The notes: a model not told the origin generated them from the sequence alone. DNA of 64,000 bases from Sphingobacteriales bacterium (GCA_016708305.1 JADJGB010000008.1:1-64000); one strand, 5' to 3'. Counted from the stretch's first letter, positions 50,830 to 60,876 are shown. Numbers and translations: made by a program.

Positions 50830-51489
50830 ATGAAAAAATTACTACTTTTCTTTTTCCTTTTTTATAGTAGCGTTTTACATGCGCAAAAAGAGCCTTTCCC
50901 TTTTTGGAACGAAGTACAAAGGCTCAAAGCACAGGACAGCGTTGCATTTCCTGCTACCAATCAAATTTTGTTTATTGGCAGTTCTTCTTTCACCATGTGG
51001 AAAGATGTAGGAGATTATTTTCCAAAGTACAGAATCATTAATCGTGCATTTGGCGGTTCTCAGTTGGTGGACCTGATTCTTTATCGCTATGATGTTATCT
51101 ATCCTTATCAGCCTAAACAAATAGTGATGTATTGCGGCGAAAATGATTTTGCTGCAAGCGATACTGTTACCGCAGATATTGCATTTAATAGATTTGTTAC
51201 TCTATTCAAACTAATCAGGGCAAAGTTTCCGAGTGTTCCTTTTGCGTATGTGAGTATGAAACCCAGCCCTTCCAGGATTCATTTGATAAATAAGTTTAGG
51301 GAGGCAAATGAAAAAATAGCCGGTTTTTTAAAGACACAGAAAAAAACTGTTTTTATTGATGTTTTTGATAAAATGCTGAAAGAAGATGGCAGCCCGATGG
51401 ATGAAATTTTTCTAAATGATAAACTACACATGAATGCAAAAGGCTACGCTATCTGGCAAAAAACTATATTACCTTATTTAAAGAAATAA
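50830..51489 (+). CDS. Secreted SGNH/GDSL hydrolase
   Basis: Intact at 219 residues. The signal peptide is KKLLLFFFLFYSSVLHAQ. SGNH blocks are present: ILFIGSSSFTMW (Ser), INRAFGGSQLVDLI (Gly), MYCGENDFAASD (Asn) and NDKLHMNAKGYAIW (Asp-His). Such esterases often remove acetyl groups from plant polysaccharides. The neighbouring glycoside hydrolases support that, without fixing the substrate. Confidence 0.87.
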   Translation: MKKLLLFFFLFYSSVLHAQKEPFPFWNEVQRLKAQDSVAFPATNQILFIGSSSFTMWKDVGDYFPKYRIINRAFGGSQLVDLILYRYDVIYPYQPKQIVMYCGENDFAASDTVTADIAFNRFVTLFKLIRAKFPSVPFAYVSMKPSPSRIHLINKFREANEKIAGFLKTQKKTVFIDVFDKMLKEDGSPMDEIFLNDKLHMNAKGYAIWQKTILPYLKK

Positions 51490-51543
51490 TCGTTTTAATC
51501 GAAATATTCTATCTAAAACAATATCCTAATAAATAATTTTACA

Positions 51544-53838
51544 ATGAAAAAGAAATTGCAAAGTTTATTGATAATAGCTACAGCTCTTATTATTTCGGCT
51601 CAGTTGAATGCCCAGGCTAAAGACAATACTGCCCGAATGAATATGTTTATCAGTTCATTAATGAGTAAAATGACGTTGGAAGAAAAGATCGGTCAGATGA
51701 ATCTGCCCAGTGCATGGGACTTTACCACAGGCACAGCCACCAACTCCGACATTGGCAATAATGTGAAAAAAGGTAATGTTGGCGGATTGTTCAATATTAA
51801 AGGTATTGAAAAAATTAAGGCTATTCAGAAGATTGCGGTGGAAGAAAGCCGTCTCAAAATTCCTTTGCTTTTCGGTATGGATGTAATTCATGGTTATGAG
51901 ACTACATTCCCGATTCCTCTGGGAGTATCAGCAACATGGGATATGGCAGCCATTGAAAAATCGGCTCGCATTGCAGCTGTTGAAGCCAGCGCAGACGGCA
52001 TCAACTGGACCTTCAGCCCAATGGTGGACATCAGCCACGACCCGCGCTGGGGAAGGGTTTCGGAAGGCAATGGCGAAGACCCTTATCTCGGATCTCAAAT
52101 TGCAAAAGCAATGATAAAAGGCTATCAGGGAAGCCTGACAAAAAATAATGAAATACTGGCCTGTGTAAAACATTATGCCCTGTATGGCGCTCCCGAGGGT
52201 GGCCGTGATTACAATACGGTGGACATGAGCCACATCAGAATGTATAATGAATATTTTCCTCCTTACAAGGCAGCAGTAGATGCAGGAGTGGGCAGTGTAA
52301 TGGCATCATTCAACGAAGTGGATGGCATACCTGCCACAGCTAATAAATGGCTGATGACCGATGTGCTTCGTAAGCAATGGGGATTCAAAGGTTTTGTAGT
52401 AACAGACTATACCGGCATTAATGAAATGATTGATCACGGCATGGGTAACCTGCAAACCGTATCGGCATTGGCATTAAAAGCGGGTATAGACATGGATATG
52501 GTAGGCGAAGGGTTCTTGAAAACATTGAAAAAGTCTTTTTCTGAAAAAAAAATAACATCGGCAGAAATTGATTTGGCCTGCCGCAGAGTGCTGGAAGCAA
52601 AATACAAGTTAGGCCTTTTTGAAGACCCGTATAAATTTTTGGATGCCCAAAGAGCAAAAACAGAAATTTACACAAGCGAACACAGGAAAATTGCTCGCGA
52701 AATAACCGCCCAGAGCTTTGTGTTGTTAAAAAATAAGGGGAATGTGCTACCCTTAAAAAAAGCAGGAAAGATTGCCTTGATCGGGCCATTGGCGGATGCT
52801 GCCAACAATATGGCAGGTACCTGGAGTGTGGCCACTGTGCAAAACCGGTCTGTATCAGTATTAGCAGGGCTAAAAGAAGCCGTGGGCAACAAGGCAGAAG
52901 TTTTATATGCTAAAGGTTCCAATCTTACCGAAAATGCTACGCTTGAAGAAAACGCCACCATGTTTGGCAAGTCATTAAACCGTGACCCTCGCCCTGCGGA
53001 AGAAATCCGACAAGAAGCTATTAAAATTGCAGAACAATCAGATGTCATTATCGCTGCGCTTGGCGAAAGCGCCGAAATGAGCGGCGAAGCCAGCAGCCGT
53101 TCAAACATTGGAATACCAATGGTGCAGCAACAATTATTGAAGGCGCTAATCAAAACCGGCAAACCAGTGGTTCTGCTTCTTTTCACCGGCAGACCGCTCA
53201 CCCTCACCTGGGAAGATAAAAATGTTTCTGCCATTCTGAACGCATGGCTTGCCGGCAGTGAGGCTGGCAATGCCATTGCCGATGTCGTTTTTGGAGACGT
53301 GAATCCATCAGGAAAAATCACCATGACTTTTCCTCAAAACGTAGGTCAGATACCCATTTATTATGCTCACAAAAATACAGGGCGACCATTGGAAGAAGGT
53401 AAATGGTTTTCCAAATTCAGAAGCAATTATCTGGATGTTTCCAACGACCCGCTTTATCCTTTTGGGTATGGCTTAGGTTATTCAGCCTTTGAATATGGAA
53501 ATTTGAATTTAAGCCAAACCAATTTAAAAGGTAATCAAACCATAAAGGCAACTATCACCATAACGAATAAGGGAAAATATGATGGCGCAGAAGTGGTGCA
53601 ACTTTACATCAGGGATAAAGTAGGCAGCATAACACGTCCTGTAAAAGAATTGAAAGGTTTTCAAAAGATTTGGATAAAAGCCGGAGAGACCAAAACCGCT
53701 CAATTCAATATCACTACAGATGACCTGAAATTTTATAACAACGCTTTAAAATATGACTGGGAGTCTGGCGAATTTGATATTATGATTGGCGCTAATTCAA
53801 GAGACGTAAAAATTCAGAAAATAACATGGAACAAATAA
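51544..53838 (+). CDS. bglX: GH3 beta-glucosidase
   Basis: Intact at 764 residues. The signal peptide is LQSLLIIATALIISAQLNAQ. The catalytic TIM barrel has LLFGMDVIHGYETTFPIPLG, GRVSEGNGEDPYLG, CVKHYALYGAPEGGRDYN and the nucleophile Asp in FKGFVVTDYTGINEM. The second alpha/beta domain has IAALGESAEMSGEASSR with the acid/base Glu, and a C-terminal fibronectin-like domain follows (TITNKGKYDGAEVVQLYIRD). It is a BglX-type periplasmic exo-beta-glucosidase. It lies 55 bases after the SGNH gene and 16 bases before the GH30 gene, so an operon is likely. Confidence 0.92.
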   Translation: MKKKLQSLLIIATALIISAQLNAQAKDNTARMNMFISSLMSKMTLEEKIGQMNLPSAWDFTTGTATNSDIGNNVKKGNVGGLFNIKGIEKIKAIQKIAVEESRLKIPLLFGMDVIHGYETTFPIPLGVSATWDMAAIEKSARIAAVEASADGINWTFSPMVDISHDPRWGRVSEGNGEDPYLGSQIAKAMIKGYQGSLTKNNEILACVKHYALYGAPEGGRDYNTVDMSHIRMYNEYFPPYKAAVDAGVGSVMASFNEVDGIPATANKWLMTDVLRKQWGFKGFVVTDYTGINEMIDHGMGNLQTVSALALKAGIDMDMVGEGFLKTLKKSFSEKKITSAEIDLACRRVLEAKYKLGLFEDPYKFLDAQRAKTEIYTSEHRKIAREITAQSFVLLKNKGNVLPLKKAGKIALIGPLADAANNMAGTWSVATVQNRSVSVLAGLKEAVGNKAEVLYAKGSNLTENATLEENATMFGKSLNRDPRPAEEIRQEAIKIAEQSDVIIAALGESAEMSGEASSRSNIGIPMVQQQLLKALIKTGKPVVLLLFTGRPLTLTWEDKNVSAILNAWLAGSEAGNAIADVVFGDVNPSGKITMTFPQNVGQIPIYYAHKNTGRPLEEGKWFSKFRSNYLDVSNDPLYPFGYGLGYSAFEYGNLNLSQTNLKGNQTIKATITITNKGKYDGAEVVQLYIRDKVGSITRPVKELKGFQKIWIKAGETKTAQFNITTDDLKFYNNALKYDWESGEFDIMIGANSRDVKIQKITWNK

Positions 53839-53853
53839 ATTAATTAATCAGGT

Positions 53854-55347
53854 ATGAAAAAAATATATTACTTTTTATCCTTAGCAACGTTATGGAGCTG
53901 CTCGCAAATGGGCAATAATAGCCAATCTGCTGCAGAAAAAGAAGGCTCAAAAACTTCTGATACAGGTATTTATTCCTTGGATGGAAAATCTGCAACGGTT
54001 TATACTACTGCCGATACCGCCAATTACCGAATTAGCAAAACCGACAGCTCATTGCAATTTTCAAATTTTGGCCAGCCACTGGAGACTCAGGTGTGTGTAT
54101 TTGTAGATCCTTCAAAAACATACCAGACTTTTTATAGGCATTGGTGGCGCATTAACAGATGCCGCCGCAGAAACATTTTACAAATTACCCAAAGACAAAC
54201 AGGATACCTTTATAAAATCGTTGTATGATGCCGGCAGTGGAATTGGATATACCCTTGGAAGAACCAATATGAACAGTTGCGATTTCTCGAGTGGCAGTTA
54301 TACTTATGTTGATGATAACGATGCGCCTTTAAAAACTTTCAACATCGCTCATGATAAGCAGTTTAAAATACCTTTTATTAAGGAAGCCATAAAATCAGCC
54401 GGTGGAAAATTAACAATGTACATCAGCCCCTGGAGCCCTCCGGCATGGATGAAGGATAATAACAATATGTTGCAAGGCGGAAAACTGAAAAAAGAATTCT
54501 ATCAGCCCTGGGCAGATTATTATGTGAAATACATTCAGGCATTAGAGCAGGAAGGTATTCCTGTATGGGGATTGAGTGTGCAAAACGAACCCATGGCCAC
54601 CCAGCGCTGGGAAAGCTGTATTTATACTGCAGAGGAAGAAGCTGATTTCATAAAATCGGCATTGGGACCCACTTTGAAAAAAGATGGAATGGCTGATAAG
54701 AAACTGATTATCTGGGATCATAACCGCGACCTCATTTTTCAAAGAGCCAGTACTACGCTCAAAGACCCTGAGGTGGCAAAATATGTTTGGGGAATTGGTT
54801 TTCACTGGTACGAAACCTGGACGGGCAGTACCATGATGGTTGAAAACCTGAGGAGAACTGCGGAAGCTTTTCCAGAAAAAAATTTAATTTTTACAGAAGG
54901 TTGCAAAGAAAAATTTTCAATGGATAGCGTAAAAACTGGACCCTGGGCGAAGGCTACGGCATGAGCATGATTAACGATTTTAATGCGGGTACCGTGGCCT
55001 GGACGGACTGGAATGTACTGCTTGATGAAACCGGAGGGCCTAATCATCTGGGTAATCTATGTTTTGCACCTGTACATGGAGATACAAAAACCGGCCAGCT
55101 GATTTTTACCAATGCATATTATTATATCGGCCATTTTTCAAAATTTGTGAAACCTGAAGCAAAACGCATCGCCGTTTCTACCAATCGAACCGACCTTTTG
55201 GCCACAGGTTTTATGAATAATGACGGGAAAGTTGCAGTTGTGGTTATGAACAAAGGGGCACAGCATTTTCAGTATGTTTTATGGATACAGGGGCAAACAG
55301 TACCGATTAATGCTTTGCCTCATTCAATTAGTACAATTATTATTTAA
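53854..55347 (+). CDS. GH30 glucosylceramidase-type hydrolase (lipoprotein), frameshifted
   Basis: About 497 residues. A lipobox-like LATLWSCSQ points to a lipoprotein. The GH30 (beta/alpha)8 barrel has GIGYTLGRTNMNSCDFSSGS, MYISPWSPPAWMKDNNNM and the acid/base Glu in GLSVQNEPMATQRWESC. The nucleophile Glu is in LIFTEGCKE. The C-terminal beta-sandwich starts at TDWNVLLDETGGPNHLG. Breaks near 54110 and 54950 divide it into three frames. It probably acts on beta-1,6- or beta-1,3-glucan or glucosides with the adjacent GH3 enzyme. Confidence 0.87.
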
Positions 55348-55539
55348 ACATATCTATTAAATGATGATTCATGGACATAGGAAACGCAGCTGCCTGACCT
55401 AAGGGATTTTATGGGCTTATTTATATTGCCGTTGCAATTATAACCTGAATCTGTGTATTATTAGCAAGCAAAATCTTCCTTTTATCATTAATTTTGGCAG
55501 CGCAAATTGAATTTTTATGCCAAAATAAAAAGATATATT

Positions 55540-57040
55540 ATGAAGCGGCTGATACTGTTCCTTCCATTGATATTTTCCATGAATCTTTTTGCCCAAAAAT
55601 ACAATTCTGAGAAAAAAAGTCAACCGTCCCAATATCATTTATATTTACGCTGATGATATGGGCTATGGCGAATTAGGATGTTATGGACAGCAAAAAATCA
55701 GAACGCCAAATTTGGATAAGATGGCGGCAGAAGGAATCCGCTTTACCCAACACTATACCGGTACTCCTGTGTGTGCCCCGGCAAGGTGTATGTTGATGAC
55801 AGGCAAGCATAGCGGCCACTCCTATATTCGCGGCAACTATGAATTAGGCGGATTTGAAGACTGGAATGAAGGCGGACAAATGCCATTACCCGAGGGCACT
55901 TTTACCATTGCAAAAATGATGAAACAAGCCGGATATGCTACAGGGGTCATTGGCAAATGGGGGTTGGGCATGAACGACAATACCGGAGATCCCAATAAGC
56001 AGGGATTCGATTATTTTTATGGATATTATTGCCAAAAGCAGGCACATAACTTTTATCCTACCCATTTGTGGGAAAATGGAAAATGGGATACACTTCAAAA
56101 TAAACCTTTCATGGTACACCGTGCAATTCCTGCAAATTCTCCTGATAGCGCTTTCGACAATTTTAAAGGAAATGATTACTCCATTACAAAAATGGCGGAG
56201 AAGACTTTGGCTTTTATAAAAAAGAATCAAAACCGGCCATTCTTTTTATACCTTCCCTACACAGGGCCTCATGTATCGCTGCAAGCCCCCTTCGAAGCCG
56301 TAAAAGAATACATTGGGCAGTTTGACGAAAAACCATACTTTGGCGAAAGAGGCTATGCACCCAACAAATATCCACTTTCTACTTATGCTGCTATGATCAC
56401 CTATATGGATAAACAGGTAGGACGCATAGTGGCGCTGCTGAAGGAATTGAAGCTGGATAAGAATACAATCATTATGTTTAGCAGTGATAATGGCGCTACC
56501 TTTAGAACAGGTGGTGTGGAACCGGGCTTTTTTAATCTGACTGCCGGTTTACGAGGATATAAACAGGATCTTTATGAGGGCGGCATCCGCATCCCGCTTA
56601 TTGCTAAATGGGCAGGAAAAATAAAGGCAGGCCAGGTTTCAGACCTTATCTCTGTGCAGTACGATTTGATGGCAACACTTGCCGATTTGACTCACACAGA
56701 AACTCCTGCCACTGACGGCATATCTTTTTTGCCCACTTTATTATCCCACAAAAATCAACAGAAAAAGCGCGATTACTTATACTTTGAATTTCCTGAAAAG
56801 GGCGGACAGGTTGCTATTCGCATGGGAGACTGGAAAGGAGTAAAAAGCAATATGAAAAAAGATAGAAATGCCCCCTGGGAAATATATCATCTCAAAAATG
56901 ATGTGGCCGAAAAAAATGATGTGGCTGCTCAACATCCTAATCTGGCAGTAAAATTTGAAGAAATAATGAAAAAAGAGCACATGCGAACCCATTTGAAGGA
57001 ATGGGAGTTTATTGACAAAAGATTTGCAGACAAGAATTAG
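55540..57040 (+). CDS. Secreted sulfatase, frameshifted after the signal peptide
   Basis: About 500 residues. The signal peptide (KRLILFLPLIFSMNLFAQ) starts at the ATG of 55540. One shift in an A-run near 55610 separates it from the sulfatase domain. The formylglycine site is VCAPARCMLMTGKHSG, the Cys type (CxAxR). Metal ligands are in YIYADDMGYGELG, and the C-terminal subdomain has FSSDNGATFRTGGVEPGFF. Downstream segments include GLRGYKQDLYEGGIRIPLIA. It removes sulfate esters, so the locus may target a sulfated polysaccharide. No activating enzyme is nearby. Confidence 0.9.
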
Positions 57041-57183
57041 GTAAAGAATAATCAAATAGATATTTGTGGCAACTGCTATAAGTTTCGTGCAAACGATTGC
57101 GTAAAAAAGTATAAGCAGAGAACGATTTTTTTGTAATTTTTCACTTCAAAAATATTCTGTTTAGCTACTTTGAATTAAATAAA

Positions 57184-58377
57184 ATGAAAAATAGAAGGTT
57201 ATATTTTCTTCATATTATTTTCTGGATGGTATTGGGTTATTCACCTACCTTGCTTGCACAAAGAGCAAAACCCGTTCAAATTGATCCAAAGCCATTTGGT
57301 GATAATTCGCGCCATTGGTATGGTATTTATGATGCGCACAATGTTATCAACTCGCACAATAACCAACAGCGATATTTGCCAACAGATGTTATTAATATTG
57401 CCAACAACATTTTATTATATCAAAAAAACAATGGTGGATGGCCAAAAAATTATGACGTGTTTGCTATTCTTACAAATGGACAAAAAGACAGTCTGATGGC
57501 TGCAAAAAATATTTTGAACACCACTTTTGACAATGGCACAACCTACACTCATATACATGCATTGGCAATAGCCTATTCTGTTGGCAAGGATGAAAAACAT
57601 AAGACTGCAGCCATCAACGGGTTACAATTCATACTGGATGCACAGTATAATAATGGCGGATGGCCGCAGTATTACCCTTTAAAAAAAGATTACAGCAGAG
57701 AAATCACTTTCAACGATGGCAACTTTGAAGGCATTTTAAAATTACTGAAAAGCATTAATGACAATGACACTTTATACAGTTTTATTGATGAAAATTTATA
57801 TAAGAAACTTGAAAAAGTCTATTATAAGGGAATTGATTGTATATTAAAAACACAGATTATCGACAATGGCAAATTAACAGCCTGGGCTCAGCAATATAAT
57901 GAAGAAACACTACAACCTGTCTGGGCGCGCAAGTTTGAACCGCCAGGTATCTGCAATGGAGAAAGTACCGGTATTGTATTACTTTTGATGAGTATAAAAA
58001 ATCCCAATGAAAAAATTATCAGGGCAATACAATGCGCAGTAAAATGGTTTGAGGCTTCAAAAATCTTAAATACAAGAGTAGAAACCATAAAGGCAGATTC
58101 ATTGACAACTCCTTATCGAAAATCAACCACCGACAGGGTTGTGGTTATTGATAGCACAGCGCCGCCCATTTGGGCCCGATATTATGAAATATCTACACAA
58201 CGGCCATTATTTTGCAACAGAGACGGCAAATTGGTTTATTCTCTTGCTGAGGTGGAACGAGAACGTCGCGATGGATATGCATGGTACACTTACTCACCTC
58301 AAAAGGTCTTGGACAAATACCTTAAATGGCAACAAAAATGGGTTCCAAATGAAAATGTGCTGAAAAGAGGCAAGTGA
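57184..58377 (+). CDS. PL10-family pectate lyase
   Basis: Intact at 397 residues. The signal peptide is YFLHIIFWMVLGYSPTLLAQ. The (alpha/alpha) barrel shows repeated YQKNNGGWPKNYD and AQYNNGGWPQYYPL motifs, and FDNGTTYTHIHALA, all typical of PL10. The late segments KSTTDRVVVIDSTAPPIWAR and RRDGYAWYTYSPQKVL contain the catalytic Arg region. It cleaves polygalacturonate by beta-elimination. It is the last gene of the carbohydrate block; a copy of its leader lies at 58706. Confidence 0.9.
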   Translation: MKNRRLYFLHIIFWMVLGYSPTLLAQRAKPVQIDPKPFGDNSRHWYGIYDAHNVINSHNNQQRYLPTDVINIANNILLYQKNNGGWPKNYDVFAILTNGQKDSLMAAKNILNTTFDNGTTYTHIHALAIAYSVGKDEKHKTAAINGLQFILDAQYNNGGWPQYYPLKKDYSREITFNDGNFEGILKLLKSINDNDTLYSFIDENLYKKLEKVYYKGIDCILKTQIIDNGKLTAWAQQYNEETLQPVWARKFEPPGICNGESTGIVLLLMSIKNPNEKIIRAIQCAVKWFEASKILNTRVETIKADSLTTPYRKSTTDRVVVIDSTAPPIWARYYEISTQRPLFCNRDGKLVYSLAEVERERRDGYAWYTYSPQKVLDKYLKWQQKWVPNENVLKRGK

Positions 58378-58451
58378 TACTTTTGCCATAAAACTGAGCC
58401 GGCTTTCTGACCTGAATGTAGCCTCAGGCACATCTCGATAGAACCTAGATG

Positions 58452-58649
58452 GTATCCACCCGACCAAATACATCTATGAGCTATCCAAAAAATAGGAGAT
58501 AGAAGACCGGTCTATTTTGTGATAGCCTCTTTATAATTCTGGGGATATAATTTTTCCGGCTCTGTTACCCTGGTATCCATTAGATTCTCAAATACATATT
58601 TTAGCCATTCGCAGGGATTGACATCATGTTTCTTGCAGATGGCAAAGAA
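58452..58649 (-). mobile_element. IS66 right-end remnant
   Basis: It begins with GTATCCACCCGACCAA, the exact inverted end of the element at 29320-30912. The next bases, read on the minus strand, encode the last part of TnpC (HDVNPCEWLKYVFENLMDTR, then EPEKLYPQNYKEAITK). About 198 bases are nearly identical to 30714-30912 in inverted orientation. Everything upstream of this in the element is missing. It stops abruptly at the palindrome. Confidence 0.8.
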
Positions 58650-58651
58650 TA

Positions 58652-58705
58652 GTATCCATCCTACCAACCGCATATTGTCCAATATGCGGTTGGTAGGATG
58701 GATAC
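58652..58705. repeat. Perfect 54-bp palindrome
   Basis: Two 26-base arms, 58652-58677 and 58680-58705, are exact reverse complements, separated by only TC. The left arm starts GTATCCATCCTACCAACCGC. Its first 16 bases match the IS66 end GTATCCACCCGACCAA at 14 of 16, so the arms look like two ends of a related IS with the interior lost. Confidence 0.85.
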
Positions 58706-59100
58706 GCTACTTTGAACTAAATAATATGAAAATAATGGTTCTATAACGTTTTGTATGGACTAAGGCACTTTTTGTTGTCTTACTTTTTTGTCTTCAATGA
58801 TGAGATTTCGTTGCATCGTTGAACAAATTTCTAGTATTTTCTTTATTATTTACATTCTTAAAGTTTATAACAGAACAATTTTAAAAAAAGTGCACTTCAA
58901 TAAACGGACATTTTTCAATTAAAAAGCCGCATCGTCTTTTCAATTTTATCCAAAAGCACCCGGTATCCTTGACATAGACAGACATCTTTGAGTGGTTCAA
59001 AAAAAGCTGCAACAAAAAATTAACGGTGGGGTGCTGTTAAAGAACTTATTATTTATTGTTCTGAACTTTCAATAATTTAATTTTACAATGCCGAAATAAG
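58706..59100. other. Non-coding region beside the IS110 element
   Basis: No credible gene. It starts with a copy (25 of 27 bases) of the pectate lyase leader GCTACTTTGAA, including ATGAAAA, whose frame ends after a few codons. The rest is AT-rich with no clear structure until 59101. If the IS110 element is of the IS1111 type, its right end lies in this stretch. Confidence 0.4.
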
Positions 59101-59210
59101 CGGAAGCAGGCGCTGCTGAAGACCAACCTGCCAGAATAATTCCGGCGGCTGACGAAGTAATTTCGTTGAAGGGATAGGAGCCTTTCTTATCCCTTTTATC
59201 ATTACTTCAG
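59101..59210 (-). ncRNA. Candidate IS110/IS1111 bridge RNA region
   Basis: Two adjacent stem-loops, each with an internal loop, lie 24 bases past the transposase stop. Stem 1 pairs CGGAA/TTCCG outside and GCAGG/CCTGC inside, with CAGAATAA unpaired on one side. Stem 2 pairs CTGA..AAGTAAT with ATTACTTCAG outside and AAGGGATA/TATCCCTT inside, with unpaired stretches TTCGTTG and TTATC. Bridge RNAs of IS110-type recombinases carry two such internal loops that specify target and donor. The assignment is structural only; strand and ends are not proven. Confidence 0.4.
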
Positions 59211-59233
59211 AAGCCCAATGCCTCAAAAACTTT

Positions 59234-60282
59234 TTACACCACTATATTGGTTACGTACTCCTTTTGATTCTTCAACACATAGTTTATCCTTGATAACACA
59301 TGTTTGGCGATACGTATAATAGCCTTGTTTTTATTCATCCGCCTGCAATAGTGCTTATACTTTATCAACAATGCCGGATCTTTTCTTATAACACTCCAAC
59401 TGCTTTCTACTAACGCCGCCTCGCAGGTACTGATTGCTGCGTTTGGTTATGCCTTTGGATATCCTTAAACCTACATAGCTACACAACTGGTCAAAATGTT
59501 TAAAACGATGTATATCCTGTAATTCCATTAGTATAATAGCAGCATTAATTTCTCCAATGCCCGGAACGCTTCTTAACAAAGTAATCTGCTTTTCATATGC
59601 TGGCTCTTTACACAGTTTACGGATAGCACGAGTAGCCGCTAATAGCAAATCCCTTGTTTGCTGATAATCCCTGATGTACAGTTTCAGCGTTGTTTTTAAT
59701 GTTTCACTGTCGCCACAATCTAAAGATTCTAGCTGCTGAATGAAGTTTTTACTCCAATACTGACCTGCTTCATAACCCAGTGGCAAGGTCAATCCGCTAA
59801 AATGCAATAACTGCCATATACGATTCTTACACCGCGTTTGATTACTGACTATTCTTCCTCTGGCCCTGATCAGCGAACGGCTATGCTCCCATTGTAATTC
59901 CGGGATATAAACACTTTTTGCTTTTTTTGGTCTGCAGGTGCTCACATAATTTACGGGCATCTATTTTATCGTTCTTCTGCCGCTTTTCTTTATTACTGGT
60001 AGCCACGTCTGCTGCATTGACCACCAGACAGTTTATACCCTTTTCTGTTAACCATCGTTGCGCGCTAAAACCGCTAAAACCTGCTTCGTAACATATCCTA
60101 AAATCAGCAGCAGGATATTTTCGGCTTAAATGCTTATATAAAAGAGCTACATCAGCATTTTGTGAAAAGTCTTCTAATTCAAATTCGCCATCCTGAACAT
60201 TCACACGCCAGTTTTTTTTATGAACATCAATACCACAAAAAAGCGTGATACCGCTAAAATCTAATTTCTTAACTTGTGCCAT
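59234..60282 (-). CDS. IS110-family transposase, frameshifted
   Basis: About 350 residues. The N-terminal DEDD (RuvC-like) domain has FCGIDVHKKNWRVNVQDG, ICYEAGFSGFSAQRWL and KRQKNDKIDARKLCEHL. The C-terminal Transposase_20 domain has LLRSVPGIGEINAAIILMEL with LCSYVGL, and carries the catalytic serine in its last third. Breaks lie near 59930 and 59410; the natural end KHVLSRINYVLKNQKEYVTN is recovered up to 59234. The family is guided by a bridge RNA. The non-coding flank is longer downstream than upstream, which favours the IS1111 layout. Confidence 0.85.
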
Positions 60283-60474
60283 GGACTTCTGTTTTTAAAG
60301 TGATTGAATAGTTTATTCAACCTCAATTTACACTTTTACTGAACCCATTCTCATACATGAGACCTTGATACAAAAAAGTAACAAAAAAATCAAGGCTTTG
60401 AAAAAATTTGCTAAAAATGATCTTTCGCACCTAAACCTGCCGAACTTTCCCACCGTCATTTCATCCTCCCCACC
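60283..60474. other. Upstream flank of the IS110 gene
   Basis: It contains TTCAACCTCAATTTACACTT before the transposase start and an AT-rich lysine-coding-like stretch. The left end of the element is probably here, but no repeat fixes it. No gene is seen. Confidence 0.35.
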
Positions 60475-60876
60475 GTCATTTCGCAGCGCAGCGGAGAAAT
60501 CTTACTGTTTTGAAAACATGGAGATTTTCACTCCGCTTCGCTCCGTTCAAAATGACGGTGAAAAAGGAACTCCGTTCAAAATGACGGAATGAAAAATCAT
60601 TTTTTTAACGCATTTTTCAAGGCCATTGTCGCATGTCGCAACAATTCCAAACCCACACTATCCGCTATGGAGCCTTGAAACCACTGTCATTTCGGAGCGA
60701 AGCGGAGAAAGCTTATCGTTTTGAACCAAAGATTTCTCACTCCACTGCATTGCGTTCGAAATGACTGGAAAAAGAAGCTCCGTTTGAAATGAAAGGAGAA
60801 ATACTTTTTTTAATGCATTTTTTTCAAGACCACTGTCGCAATGCGCAACAATTCCAAACCCCACACTATCCGTCAT
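60475..60876. repeat. Two tandem copies of a ~200-bp repeat with inverted arms
   Basis: The first copy starts GTCATTTCG at 60475 and the second at 60686, a period of 211 bases. Each has a left arm (GTCATTTCGxAGCGxAGCGG) and an inverted right arm (CTCCGTTC-AAATGAC type), so each can fold into a long hairpin. Each ends with a common tail (CAACAATTCCAAAC, then CACACTATCCG). Base identity between copies is clear but imperfect. No protein-coding sense is convincing in either copy. Confidence 0.7.

Noticed and set aside
60365..60592. 75-residue plus-strand frame
   Set aside because: It translates the hairpin repeat unit (SFRSAAEKSYCFENMEIFTP type), a common artefact of such repeats.
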